A stretch of DNA of 64,000 nt from Monomorium pharaonis (lineage: Eukaryota; Arthropoda; Insecta; Hymenoptera; Formicidae): NCBI RefSeq assembly GCF_013373865.1, contig NC_050472.1, forward strand, positions 9,543,276 to 9,607,275, in the 5' to 3' direction. The notes beneath the pieces were generated by a model. It was not told the origin of the DNA and made no database searches. It was given only the letters and a program-made list of their open reading frames with translations. Both the position numbers and the translations under genes were made by a program. Numbering within the stretch: the first letter of the stretch is position 1; each line of letters starts with the position of its first letter. Positions 12,240-22,913 of the stretch are shown piece by piece.

Positions 12240-13030
12240 ATATTTCTTATTTTATTACTCTTCCGCGAGTTTAATTCTCATCAATTTATGTAAATTACGC
12301 TGCCTGAAAAATGTATTAACTCATTATTTATATTGGCAGTCAAATTAATAAGACACTTGCTCCAAATGTAAGAAGATACAAATTTGTATTTTGCGTAAGG
12401 TATTAGTTTTCGTAATAAATTCTTTACAATTTTTCCTAGAAGGGATGGCTTTACAATACTATTATAAATTGTTCGTCAAATTGTGTTTTGTGACTGACGA
12501 ACGCGACGTGAAATCGGATTGCTTTAGAGTTTCGACTTAAACAATATTAAATAGATAATCTATTTAAAATGTTTACAATAATTATTTAGATAAGCATGTG
12601 TCTATCCTCGTTCTTTTTTTCTTAAATAAATTAAGACAGACACATTTACCTGATATAGTAATTAGTTTACCATAAAAAGTTGAAACAATCAGCCCTAGGA
12701 CATGAGAAATGTTTTCACATCAGTTCAAGACAAATATTGATAAATAATTGTCAATTGACAAATATTATAATTTGTAATACAAAAAGCTTGGTTTTTAAAT
12801 AAATGTTATAATCTGATAGTATCATTACGAAGCCCTATTCAGTAGTGAACGATATGCTATAGTTGATAATAGATGCAGAGACCATCTGTTTCTGCTGGAA
12901 TCTTTCCAAGTTCATAATGCATAGGCATATTTTCAATCAGGTAAGAAATTAGTCGTATTTAATAATTATAATTCGATGTATTTAAACAGATATATATATG
13001 TACTTGTAATATAAATCACCCCTTTCTCTT
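12240..13030. other. no gene recognised
   Basis: AT-rich sequence between the minisatellite and the transposon, with stops in all frames and no recognisable domain. Confidence 0.5.
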
Positions 13031-13033
13031 GAC

Positions 13034-13050
13034 AGGTTAGGTTAGGTTAG
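13034..13050 (+). repeat. interstitial telomeric repeat (TTAGG)n
   Basis: AGGTTAGGTTAGGTTAG contains three-plus copies of the insect telomeric unit TTAGG, about 150 bp outside the left end of the Polinton. Confidence 0.7.
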
Positions 13051-13194
13051 AGAATAAACAATGAGTCTTTTGATAAAAAATGTGCAATCGTTCATTGAGG
13101 CTTGTTATGATACAATTGCTTTATTTCTCTGCCTATATTTAGTGATGCGTTGTCAGTTGCTGTCACAAAAGAGCTGCACCAGCACTGGATAAAT

Positions 13195-13200
13195 ACTGGG
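13195..13200 (+). repeat. 6-bp target site duplication (left)
   Basis: ACTGGG directly abuts the left terminal repeat and is repeated exactly at 30357-30362 outside the right end. A 6-bp duplication is the hallmark of Polinton integrase. Confidence 0.9.
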
Positions 13201-13772
13201 AGTAGTATAGGGGAAGCCATGAGGCGTCAAAACAAACCCCCACTCCTCGCCCTCACAGCGGGGGGTGTCTGCCCCCTTTCCCCCCCTGTCTGGGGCAGCC
13301 ATGGTGCATCAAAACAAACCCGAACTTCTTTTTTTCTCGGCCTGATGTCAAACCTAACCCCACTTTTCCTCCGAGTGGTGTCAAACTTAACCCCCTTCCC
13401 CCGTCTGGGCCTGGTGGGGAAGACTAGACGCTGTGACGTCACGAGTTTGAACGACGCGTTTTGATTGGCACCCCATGGCTGCCCTGAGCCTTGAATGGGT
13501 TTGTGTCGTCACGATTTTGAACGGAGGGTTATGATTGGATACCCCATGGCTGCCCCGAATCTTGATTGGCACTTCATGGCTGCCCCAAGCCTTCATTGGC
13601 TGCCCTGAGTATACTACTGGATTTTGAATAGGAAAAAGCAGATCTTAGTGCCGAGCGTTTTTACCCAGCGGGGATGCGGCTCGGTCAAGTACGAGTTTTT
13701 GTAAATGGGTCAATAGGTTTATAGGTCAAGTATGCTTTGTAAGCGCGAGAGAGAGAACTTTTTGCTATTATG
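13201..13772 (+). repeat. left terminal inverted repeat
   Basis: About 572 bp, inverse of 29778-30356 with scattered substitutions and small indels. It begins AG, as known for Polintons. Inside are at least four copies of CCATGGCTGCC (or close variants) spaced by roughly 30-80 bp in the 13470-13610 part, plus short open frames that are not genes. Confidence 0.95.
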
Positions 13773-14130
13773 TAGAGATACTTTAGGCACAAACAGGAGC
13801 TTGTATATTTCGAGTCTTAAAAAAATCAAAACTATGTATTGTAAAGGAAGTAAAATAAATATATTAGGATTAACTTTTGAAAGAAAATTCTTTTACTATT
13901 GTGCAGAGATACTTTAGGCATAAACAAAAACTTGTACATTTCCTGTCTTAAAAAATCAAAAACTATGTATCATGAAAAGAGAAAAAGAAATATGACGGGA
14001 ATAACTTTTAAAAAGAAAATTCTTTTGCTATTATGTAGAGATACTTTAGACACAAACAGAAACTAGTATGTTTAGAGTTTTATAAAAATCAAAAACTATG
14101 TATTATGGAAGGGACTAAAAGAAATATGAA
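13757..14130 (+). repeat. three ~131-bp subterminal tandem repeats
   Basis: GCTATTATGTAGAGATACTTTAG recurs (with changes) near 13763, 13894 and 14026, each followed by CTTGTA-like and AAAACTATGTATTATG words. The array starts at the inner edge of the left terminal repeat. No equivalent array is seen at the right end, so it may act as a left-specific control region. Confidence 0.8.
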
Positions 14131-14151
14131 GAGTTACGAGTAAAAAATAGT

Positions 14152-14157
14152 TTTATT
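14152..14157 (-). terminator. polyadenylation signal for the minus-strand gene
   Basis: TTTATT on plus reads AATAAA on minus, about 60 bp past the stop of the 14216-15043 gene. Confidence 0.5.
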
Positions 14158-14215
14158 TTAATACGCAAACTTTTCGTACAAAAATACATTGTAACTGACC
14201 AAAATTATACAAAAA

Positions 14216-15043
14216 TTATGCTCTACGTTTTGACAAAATTATATTGGTAATTTCGTTACAACGCAGTGTAATCAGTTCCAAAAATATTATATTGAAATAT
14301 ACGTCAAGGAAAGTTAAATCGTTTATTTGAGTACGTACATTGCGTTCAATATCCTCCTGATTACCTTTTATTGTTAATTTTATAATTTCGCAATCTACAT
14401 AACTTAGTGGTAGTTTAAGTTCAATTTCTTGAATTAAGCGTTGCGCACACACATTGACGCTTTCGCTTAACAATTTTAAATGTTCTAAATGTGCGTCGAC
14501 ACATTTGATCACATTCAGCAATCCCTGGAACGTAGTTTTCTGCATCACTATTGCAACGGAGTAGTGTCTCCGTTTCTTCGTTACCGGTAAAGAATCTGCA
14601 GCATCTTCAACGGTTTCCTCCGAAGAGTGTTCTTCTTCAGTTTCCTTATACGATATTAGAACGGATCTTGATCTATAGGCCGAGGTGAAGCTGATGTTGA
14701 TGTTTTTTATACCGACAGGATTCGGCTTTAATTTGCCATCACCGCGCAAGTACTCACTCATGAGATCCGTATGATCTTGAAATTGCAGCCAGGAGTCGAC
14801 GTCGAAATTAATACCGTCGGCGTTGTTACCGCTTACTTTTATTAATGAAACGAAGACTCCCTCCTTCGTTGATTGTAATCCGACTTGTATTCTCTTTGTA
14901 TGCGAGTTATTAAGGCCATACGAAGTGGTAAGCAGCATATGAAGCCTATCGTTTCTTCCTTCGACGAAGTTGCGCGTTCCGAGATTATCGTGAATCGCCT
15001 GGTTCGAGGGGTTATAATTAACACTTTGTTGCTGGTTGGCCAT
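14216..15043 (-). CDS. Polinton protein of unknown function (275 aa)
   Basis: An uninterrupted minus-strand frame, started at the first ATG (15041-15043 on plus; peptide MANQQQSVNYN). The frame is open 75 bases further upstream but without an ATG. No known domain is recognised, and no P-loop is present, so it is not the packaging ATPase. The middle (about residues 140-165) is acidic and followed by a basic KKRRH patch that could be a nuclear localisation signal. The C-terminal half looks alpha-helical with regularly spaced leucines and isoleucines. It is the only gene transcribed toward the left end. It has its own AATAAA and shares a divergent intergenic region with the polymerase gene, which suggests separate regulation. 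Confidence 0.75.
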   Translation of the reverse strand: MANQQQSVNYNPSNQAIHDNLGTRNFVEGRNDRLHMLLTTSYGLNNSHTKRIQVGLQSTKEGVFVSLIKVSGNNADGINFDVDSWLQFQDHTDLMSEYLRGDGKLKPNPVGIKNINISFTSAYRSRSVLISYKETEEEHSSEETVEDAADSLPVTKKRRHYSVAIVMQKTTFQGLLNVIKCVDAHLEHLKLLSESVNVCAQRLIQEIELKLPLSYVDCEIIKLTIKGNQEDIERNVRTQINDLTFLDVYFNIIFLELITLRCNEITNIILSKRRA

Positions 15044-15118
15044 TGTTCTTTCTGCTTCAGTGTTGTATAAAGACACAGAAATGAAACCAGTAAGTGAAAT
15101 AAGGCACGTAACTCTCAC

Positions 15119-15860
15119 ACTCGCAATTCAAAAGTTCGAGAGGGTTGAGGAAAACTTTGTTCGCGAGGTTAACGCTTCGTAGGAAAAATATCAAATAAAT
15201 TCGCGTTTACATCACGGGAAATGCCCACACCTCTGTTTGTGACGTAATAAAAGTTGCGCACGCAAATGAGACAGTGGTGGGAAAACGTAAATAAATTTTT
15301 TATAAACTAAAATTTTATTTAAATTTTTAATTTTAAATAATTACACTACGATAGCTACACAAAAATTCAAATCACAAAGATTGAATGTAAAATTTATAAA
15401 AATTAAGTAATATTTATAAAACATTTTGAAATAAAAATTTATGTAAAAGTAACGAGTAAAAATTTGAATTCGGAATGTGAAGTAACCGTTAGAGACGAGA
15501 CAAGATCGAACTTGCACGAACATGTATTCTTTCTTCTCGAAACTAATTGTTTGCTGTTGGTTGTAGAATAATAAAAAATGAGAATGCGATTCTTCATCGA
15601 CTTAACTAAAATTTATAAAAATCTAAATATAAAATTTAAGAAAAATTAATTAACATCAATTAAAGCACACTTGGTTAAAAATTTAAGTAAAAAGTAAAAA
15701 ATTTAGAAGGTGAATTACATACTACAGATAACTAGTTTGTGTATGATTTTATCTTTTAGCAAAATAAATTCTGAAAAATTATAGAAAATATATTACACAT
15801 TTAGTTTTATTTTAAAAAAATATATATATGTTATACTATGGAAATAACTAATTTTTGCGC
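15119..15860. other. intergenic AT-rich region inside the Polinton
   Basis: Divergent intergenic region between the minus-strand gene and the polymerase gene. It is AT-rich, with stops in all frames, and no coding potential is seen. Confidence 0.5.
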
Positions 15861-15861
15861 G

Positions 15862-16190
15862 AATTCTTTTTATGAGAAAAATAACGAATTTTTCAAGAAG
15901 ATTCAGGCATACGAAGAAAAGTGGGAAACTAGTTTACCAATAAGGTAAGTAGAAAATCACGCCCACTATTCCCAATATTTTCAGCGTAAGATGGGATTAT
16001 TGGGTGTAAATTTCGTGTTTTATGAGAATTCTCTTTCATGAGAAAAAATAATGAATTTTTCGAAAAAGATACAGACACACGAAGAAAAGTGGGAAACTAG
16101 TTTACCAATAGGGTAAGTAGAAAATCACGCCCACTATTCCTAATATTTTCTGTCTAAGATGGGCTTACAGGGTATAAATTTCGTGTTCTA
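15862..16190 (+). repeat. ~155-bp tandem duplication upstream of polymerase gene
   Basis: Two copies share GAAGAAAAGTGGGAAACTAG, TTTACCAATA(A/G)GGTAAGTAG, AAATCACGCCCACTATTCC and the ending TAAGATGGG...TAAATTTCGTGTT. Each contains a GGTAAGT that resembles a splice donor. Only the downstream copy ends in a TATAAAT. Confidence 0.85.
16173..16179 (+). promoter_or_regulatory. putative TATA box of the polymerase gene
   Basis: TATAAAT lies 127 bp before the ATG at 16306. The equivalent position in the upstream duplicate reads GTAAAT. Between box and ATG is a short inverted repeat (CGTACAAGTG at 16194 and CACTTGTACG at 16246). Confidence 0.45.
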
Positions 16191-16305
16191 ACGCGTACAA
16201 GTGTTAGTTCTTGTACTTTCGAGTGAGCTGACTTATTCTTTAAGTCACTTGTACGAGTTTGTTGAGTGTGTGCGAGAAAAAATAGTTTGAGTGACCAAGT
16301 CGAAA

Positions 16306-19300
16306 ATGGAACCGCGCGCGATAATAGCGAGATTTTTTATAATCGTATGCAATCAGAGCAAAAATATTAAAAAGCGCGATTATTTTAAGAATTTGTCTCG
16401 CGACGATGAATTTAATTATTCATTATTCGAGCGTTTCGCGGAAAAGGAATGTTCCAGCACGATACTGTGCTTGTTGTGCAAAATGGGATATTTCGAGGAA
16501 AACGTTCGGCTAATAGACATTATATCTCGTATCGTCGAAGCGCGTTACGCGGATGAACAATATTATGAAAACGACGCGAGTGGGTGCATCGCACAATTCT
16601 TACGACGTCGAGACGGGGTGCCGGAAAATGAGAATAGAGGAGTGTCAGGTAAGAAAAAATATAAAATATCTAATAAAGAAAAAGTTAGTATTTTATATTT
16701 TAATTACGAGTATTTTTGTAGGTGAGAGACCGGTAGCACTAGTGAACCCTTTTCGTACGCAGTACGGTCGCCTAAGCTTAAGGCGGCGGCGCGAGGCGGA
16801 GGTGGCTGAGGAGGCTGTACCTGCACGTAAGTTGGAAATAAAATTAATTTCTTAAAAATTTAGTTAGAAGTTTAGTACATATTAAAAGTTTTAATTTTTA
16901 GGGAGACGTCGAATCAGAGAAGCTCCTGTTGCTATTGTAGCACCAGCAGTAGCAGCAGTAGCACTACCACCACCACCTCCACCACCATCACCACCACCAC
17001 CTCGCGTCATTCCCGTTGTGGATTTAGTGTCTGGTAATTATTAATTTTTAAATACAAAATATTACTCGAAAGTTAATGATTATTGCCATACTGTTTAATA
17101 ATAAATTTATGATTTTAGATGACGACACGCAGAACGGGTCCGATGTTGTGCCGAGCTCGTTCGATTCAGCGGCGTTATTTACACCGGGTAAGTATTTTTT
17201 AATTTTCTATTTAATTCAGATTAATTCGTAAAAATAATAATAATAATAAAATAATGTTATTTTTCAGTACGCCAAGAAAAAAGAGAAAACGGTTGGATGG
17301 AAGAGGATACGATAGATAGAGTGTTAGCAGAGTGGGAGGAAGGGGAGATAGAAAGAAATTTTGAAGAAAGAGAAAACGGCTGGATGGAAGAGGATTCGAT
17401 GGATAGAGCGTTGGCAGAGTGGGAGGAAGGGGTGCTGGAAAGAAATTTTGAAGAGAGAGATAATGAACGGGAGATGGAAGAAGAAGAAGAAGAAGAAATG
17501 GAAGATGAAGAAGAAGAAGAAGAAGAGGATGAAGAGGAGGAGGAGGAGGAAAATGAAGAGTCGGAGGAGGAACAGCAGGAGGAAGAGGAGGAAGAAGATA
17601 ACGAGGATGATGACGAGGAGTCGGAGGAAGAGGAGGAAGAGCATGTAGATGAGGAGTCAGAGGAGGAGGAGGAAAATGAAGAGTCGGAGGAAGAAGAAAA
17701 CGAAGAAGAGGAAGAGAGAGAAGAAGAGAGTAATGCGGAAAGAAATGAAGAGATGGGGGAGGAGGAGATAGTGTTACCAAGCACACTTGACTCGGAGGCG
17801 TTATTTTCGCAGAGTAAGTATTTATAATGAGATTTTTCACAATTCGTTACATTTCAGGTAAAAATAATATGCTATTTGTTAGTAGGAGAAATCGAGAATG
17901 TGAACGTTTCCTCCATTGAAGAAGAAAGCGAACATGGAGGGGAGGAAGAGAGAGAAAGTGCAATAGAAAAGGATGAAGGAACGCAAGAGAGAGAGGAGGA
18001 GGAGGAAGAGGAGGAGAGAGGAGACGCCACTGTAACGCATTCAGGTAATATAACAATATAATATATTATTTTAAAATATTACATATTATTTTCAAATATA
18101 TTTTAAATATAATTTTAATTATAATATTAATACAATTTTAATTTTTTGTTAGAAATTACTTACACTCAACTACGGGAATTTTTTGGGGGGCATAGGAATA
18201 GGGCATAAAAACTGGAACCCTAGGTTACTATTTTGTTCTGTGATCTCTACGCCGGTTAATATTTTTAAGGTTTTCTCTACCTCTCAATTTTATAAATGAT
18301 AGTAATAACAATACAAAAAAATACTGTACAGATCTTAAAATAAAAACAAAATGAATTTTAAAATTATTATTACCATATTCATTTACCCATGTAAATGCTG
18401 TGTATTTATTTGAAATTATTTTATTAATCTCTACTTTGAATAAAAACTTTTAAATTATTAATCAGTAAAATTTAACTTGAGAAAATTTTATAAATTTTAT
18501 TACGCGGATTTATTACTTAAATAAAAAATTTTAATTAAATCTCGACGAAGTGTTGACTAATTAGCCGTTTTTTAAATTTTTGTCATATATCTTCTTGTTC
18601 GTCACTGAAAAATTATATATAATAAACTTAATCTTTTTTGTGTTAAAATAAATAGAATAGAGTGTAATTTTTTACTTAATTCTTACACGAGCACAGAGTA
18701 ATATGTTAAAAAATTATCGATTTAATTAATCACACGTCAGAATTATCTCATCGTTTACGTTAACTGTCTAAATCAAGTGAGTAAACTAGATTAGTTACTT
18801 TAACGCATTTCGTCTAACGTTGGGGTTCCAGTGAAAAATAAAATAAAATAAGATAAGGATAAAACAGGTACGCTACCTTACTTACAGGTGCGTTACCTTA
18901 CTATGATATTTCCTTGCCGTAGCAGTAAAAAGTTTTGAAATTAGAAGAAATAAATTAATATAAAAAAATTTACAATATTCTATTATTCAGTCCAAACTGG
19001 CGGTGGTGTTGTGCGAACTGTCGACGAAGACGAGGCCACCCTAAGTGGTAATGAAGCAGAGGAAGGGGTGAATGAAAATTCCGGCGTTATCCTCGTGCAG
19101 CCGTCGCAACAACAACAGCTACAACATCGACAACAGCAGCAACATCGCCAACCAGAATTTAAGTATATAGAGCTAAGAGCGGAAAATTCTCGGCGGTTTA
19201 GAAATTTTAGGACGCTTGGGAGGAAAGCGTCTTTTAAAATACGACCGATTCCTGACGGCGCAAACTCGTTGCGATGGTTAGAAAACGCGTTTTGCGAGGT

Positions 19301-22300
19301 ACACGCGTACGTTATACGCTCGAGTGCTCCGACCGATTACGTCGGTCTAACATTTTATTCGGCGGAGCTAACTCATGGACCGGCCGGCTTATCATTCCGA
19401 CCGGCGCGAGACTTAACTCCCGAGGACATATGGCGCCTCGTGAGTTCGGTAGCGCAAAGTGCCGGCGGAATGGACGTGGCGCAAAATTTTTCGGTGAGCG
19501 TCTTTAGTGTCATGGTCCCGGTAGGTCGGGGACGCTCATCGAATAAATTGACGCGCGAAGACGTCACGAAGCGATCAATTCTCCAAATTAATAACGATGA
19601 TAATCTGTGTCTTCCTCGCGCTTTGGTGCTATCTCGGATACATTGCCAGCGGGGAAATGTGCGGGAGGGAGAATTACATAGACTGTGGAATTCCGTAAGA
19701 TGTAGGACATCGGCGTTACAGCGAGAATTAGCGATGGAATTAACACGTAACGCTAGTGTCGTAGTCCCTGAAGAGGGTTGCGGAATTCCTGAGATTGATC
19801 GCTTTCAACGGTTTTTCGCTACTGAAAATATTGCGATCGTGATATATAATTTCAGTACTTTCGGACGTGGCGAGAAACCGTTGTACGACGGTACCACGAT
19901 ACTCGGCGAATTAGGACGCGAACCCTCATTTCGCCTTAACATTATGTACTACGAGGGTTCGCGTCACTATAACCCGATATTGTGTTTGAAAGCTGCAGTC
20001 GGTTCACGCGGAGGGTATTGCGTCGCGTGTAACGTAGGCTATCGTCCGGATAAGGGGCACCGTTGCGCGAAAAAATGTCCACGGTGCTACGCAGCGACGC
20101 ATTGCGAAAATCTCGATGTGGCGCTCGTCAGATGTGGAAAATGTAAACGCAGTTTTTTCGGAGAAAGCTGCTACAATCGTCATCGCAAAAGCAATTCGTA
20201 TGACGGCAAATCGTGCGCCTCCGTCTGTGATTCCGTTAAGATTTGCGACGGATGCGGACGGTTTGTAAAATCGGAATCTGAGCACAAATGCGACGAGACA
20301 TATTGTAAGACGTGTTGTTCGCTACAGTCGACAAACCATCGTTGTTACATGCATCCTCTTCGCCGCAAATCCGTAATCAAAAATCCTGGCGAGGGGACGA
20401 GTACGGATGAACGACTGGAAGATACATGTAATAAGAACAATGTCGAACGTGCGAACAATCGGGACAAAGGTCGCGTCGCGTTTGTGTTTTATGATTTTGA
20501 AACGCGACAAGACGAGGTGCTTGAAGCTAGTGAAAACACTTACCTTCATGTACCGACTCTCTGCATCGCTCACCAAGTCTGCGAAGCGTGCTCCGCGGTA
20601 GAGGAAGACGCGGCGCGGTGTCGTTGGTGCGGGATACGTGACTTTGTGTTTCGGGATGATCCAGTGAAACAATTTGTCGATTTCGTAACACGCCCGACAA
20701 AATGTTTCAAAAGGATCGTCTGTATCGCGCATAACGCGAAAGCATTCGACGCGCAGTTTATATTAAAGCACATAATAGAAAGAACTGAAATGACTGAAAA
20801 ACCCGAGTTGATTTTGAACGGGACAAAAATAACCACGATAACACTTGGGCGTGTTAAATTTATAGACAGTGTAAATTACATGCCCATGCGCTTATCCGAT
20901 TTACCCAAGGCTTTCGGGTTGAGGGATACGTCGGATAAAAGCATATTTCCACACCTTTTCAATAGAGTCGAAAACCAGACATATGTCGGTCCGTTACCCG
21001 ACATTCAATATTTTTGTCCCGACCAAATGAAACCGGAAGAACGCGAACAATTTTTAGCTTGGCACTCAAAGATGATTAACGAAAGTTACATCTTTGATTT
21101 CCAACGCGAAATTGTTCGCTACTGCCGTAACGACGTAATCATTCTTCGTCGCGCCTGCATGGAATTCCGTAAAATCTTTTTAGAACGTGGCGACGTGTGT
21201 CCCTTCGAGGAATGCACGACTATTGCATCCACGTGTATGAAAGTTTTCCGGAAAAACTTTTTACGCGAGGGTGAAATAGGCGTGATTCCGGCAAAGAGAT
21301 ACAGGAACGCAGACAAGTCATCGCAGAAAGCTCTGAGATGGCTCGTGTGGATAGAACGCGAATTAGGACAACAGATTATTCACGCGGGGCGAGGACGGGA
21401 ACAACAGATTACAGGCGCGAAAGTTGACGGATATTACGAAACAGTGATTGATAACGAGACGCGACGTTACGTATTACAGTTTCACGGTTGTTTTTGGCAC
21501 GGATGTCCAACTTGCTTTCGCGTTATTTGCGATCGTCCGCTTTTATCCACGAATCCCGAAGACACCATCGACACGCGTTACAAACGTACTCTCGCGAGGA
21601 CGTGGCGCCTTCAAAGGTTAGGGTACCGCGTAACCGAAAAGTGGGAGTGCGACTTTGATCGAGAGGTGCGAGAAAATTCGGAAATTAACACATTTTTAGA
21701 AAATCACGCTATATTGAAACACGCACCTCTCAATCCGCGTGACGCGTTTTACGGCGGACGTACGGAGAACATCGCGACCCTTTACGAAGTTAAGAGTACA
21801 GAGAAAATGCGTTACGTTGACGTATGTTCTTTGTACCCTTTTGTATTAAAAACCGGTGCTTTCCCGATTGGTCATCCCGATATTTATATCGGAGAAGAAT
21901 GTGACAGATTAATTGGGACAGCACCGAATTTTAATTTCGACAATGTAGAGGGTCTTGTCCGCTGTAAAATACTCTCACCGCGCAATCTTTATCATCCGGT
22001 GCTCCCGGTCCGCGTTAACGGTAAATTGTTATTCGGTTTATGCCGTAGCTGCTGCGAAACCTTTTCGAAAACGCACTGCACTCACGATTCTCCCTCCGAA
22101 CGTAAATTTGCGGGTACATGGGTATCCTGCGAATTGCGCAAGGCTGTCGAGAAAGGTTATTTCGTGACGGAGGTGAGCGAGATTTGGCAATACAAAGTCA
22201 CGAAATACGATCCCGGTAACCGGCAGGGTGGCTTGTTTGCCGAATATATAAATTGTTTTTTACAATTAAAGCAAGAAGCGAGCGGGTGGCCGAGCGAATG

Positions 22301-22913
22301 CCAGGACGACGACGTAGCTAAGAAACGATACCTGAGGGAGTATGAAAAAACCGAGGGTATCGTTTTCGAAAAAAATAACATCGCTCGAAATCCTGGTCTT
22401 CGTTCGGTTGCTAAGCTTTGCTCAAATTCTTTCTGGGGGAAATTCGGCCAACGAGTCAATCTGCCTAAAACCGAGATTGTAAAATCATTCCAGCATTTCG
22501 TGACTTTGCTCACCAGTCCTGAGCACGAGATAACCGGTATATTACCCGTAATGTACGTTTCGTGGCGGCTACGCGAGGAAGCGGTCGTAGCTTCGCCGAT
22601 AACTAACGTCGTTATCGCTGCCTATACGACGGCACAGGCGAGGTTAATATTGTATAGTTATTTAGAAAAATTAGGAACAAGAGTCTTATACTGTGACACA
22701 GACTCGTGCATTTATCTAAGCTCTGGTGCTCCGAACGAGTACGAACCACATACGGGTAACTTTTTAGGCGACATGACGAACGAACTCGATTGCTATGGCA
22801 GCGGTAGCTATATTGAGTCGTTCGTATCGGGAGGGCCGAAATTTTACGCTTATGTGGTTCGTAACGGTGCTAGCACGAGTCAGTCGTGTAACTCGCACGC
22901 ACGCACGCGATGA
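16306..22913 (+). CDS. polB: spliced protein-primed family B DNA polymerase with acidic N-terminal extension
   Basis: Predicted exons are 16306-16648, 16722-16826, 16902-17033, 17119-17187, 17268-17813, 17883-18044 and 18991-22913. Every intron has GT...AG ends and is phase 1, and the sum is an exact 1,760 codons. Exons 1-6 (about 450 residues) give a helical N-terminal segment, a proline run and a very Glu-rich tract. Exon 7 has a poly-Gln run, an OTU-like DDNLCLPRAL motif (about 19595-19620), a Cys/His cluster (about 20010-20340), exonuclease motifs YDFETR (about 20490), NAKAFD and YCRND, and polymerase motifs DVCSLYPF (about 21818), NSFWGKFG (about 22423) and YCDTDS (about 22690). The frame stops about 30 residues after GGPKFYAY, earlier than usual, right after a GCAC repeat, so the thumb region is probably lost. 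A separate upstream gene instead of one spliced gene is possible. The last intron (946 bp) is the least certain. Confidence 0.85.
17285..17458 (+). repeat. two 87-bp (29-residue) coding repeats in exon 5
   Basis: Units 17285-17371 and 17372-17458 are nearly identical and each encodes ENGWMEED...RNFEER. They are followed by about 300 bp of GAA/GAG codons. The end of exon 5 (STLDSEALFSQ) also echoes the end of exon 4 (SSFDSAALFTP), which suggests exon duplication. Confidence 0.85.
18045..18990 (+). other. putative last intron of the polymerase gene
   Basis: Starts GTAATA and ends TATTATTCAG. It is AT-rich with stops in all frames and contains a short duplication (CAGGTACGCTACCTTACT and CAGGTGCGTTACCTTACT, about 18866-18903). 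The alternative is that it separates two genes. Confidence 0.55.

Noticed and set aside
11375..12274. Long open frames on both strands in the minisatellite
   Set aside because: The 16-bp unit has no stop in any phase, so all frames are open; the peptides are pure repeats.
13150..13596. Small frames in the terminal repeats (also 29977-30380)
   Set aside because: Present as mirror images in both inverted repeats, with no start context or known domain.
17211..17840. Ser-rich and Leu/Pro-rich frames opposite exon 5
   Set aside because: They are antisense shadows of the GAA/GAG tract in the polymerase extension.
18045..18990. A separate gene between the acidic exons and the polymerase
   Set aside because: No coding frame in this interval; phases on both sides fit one intron.
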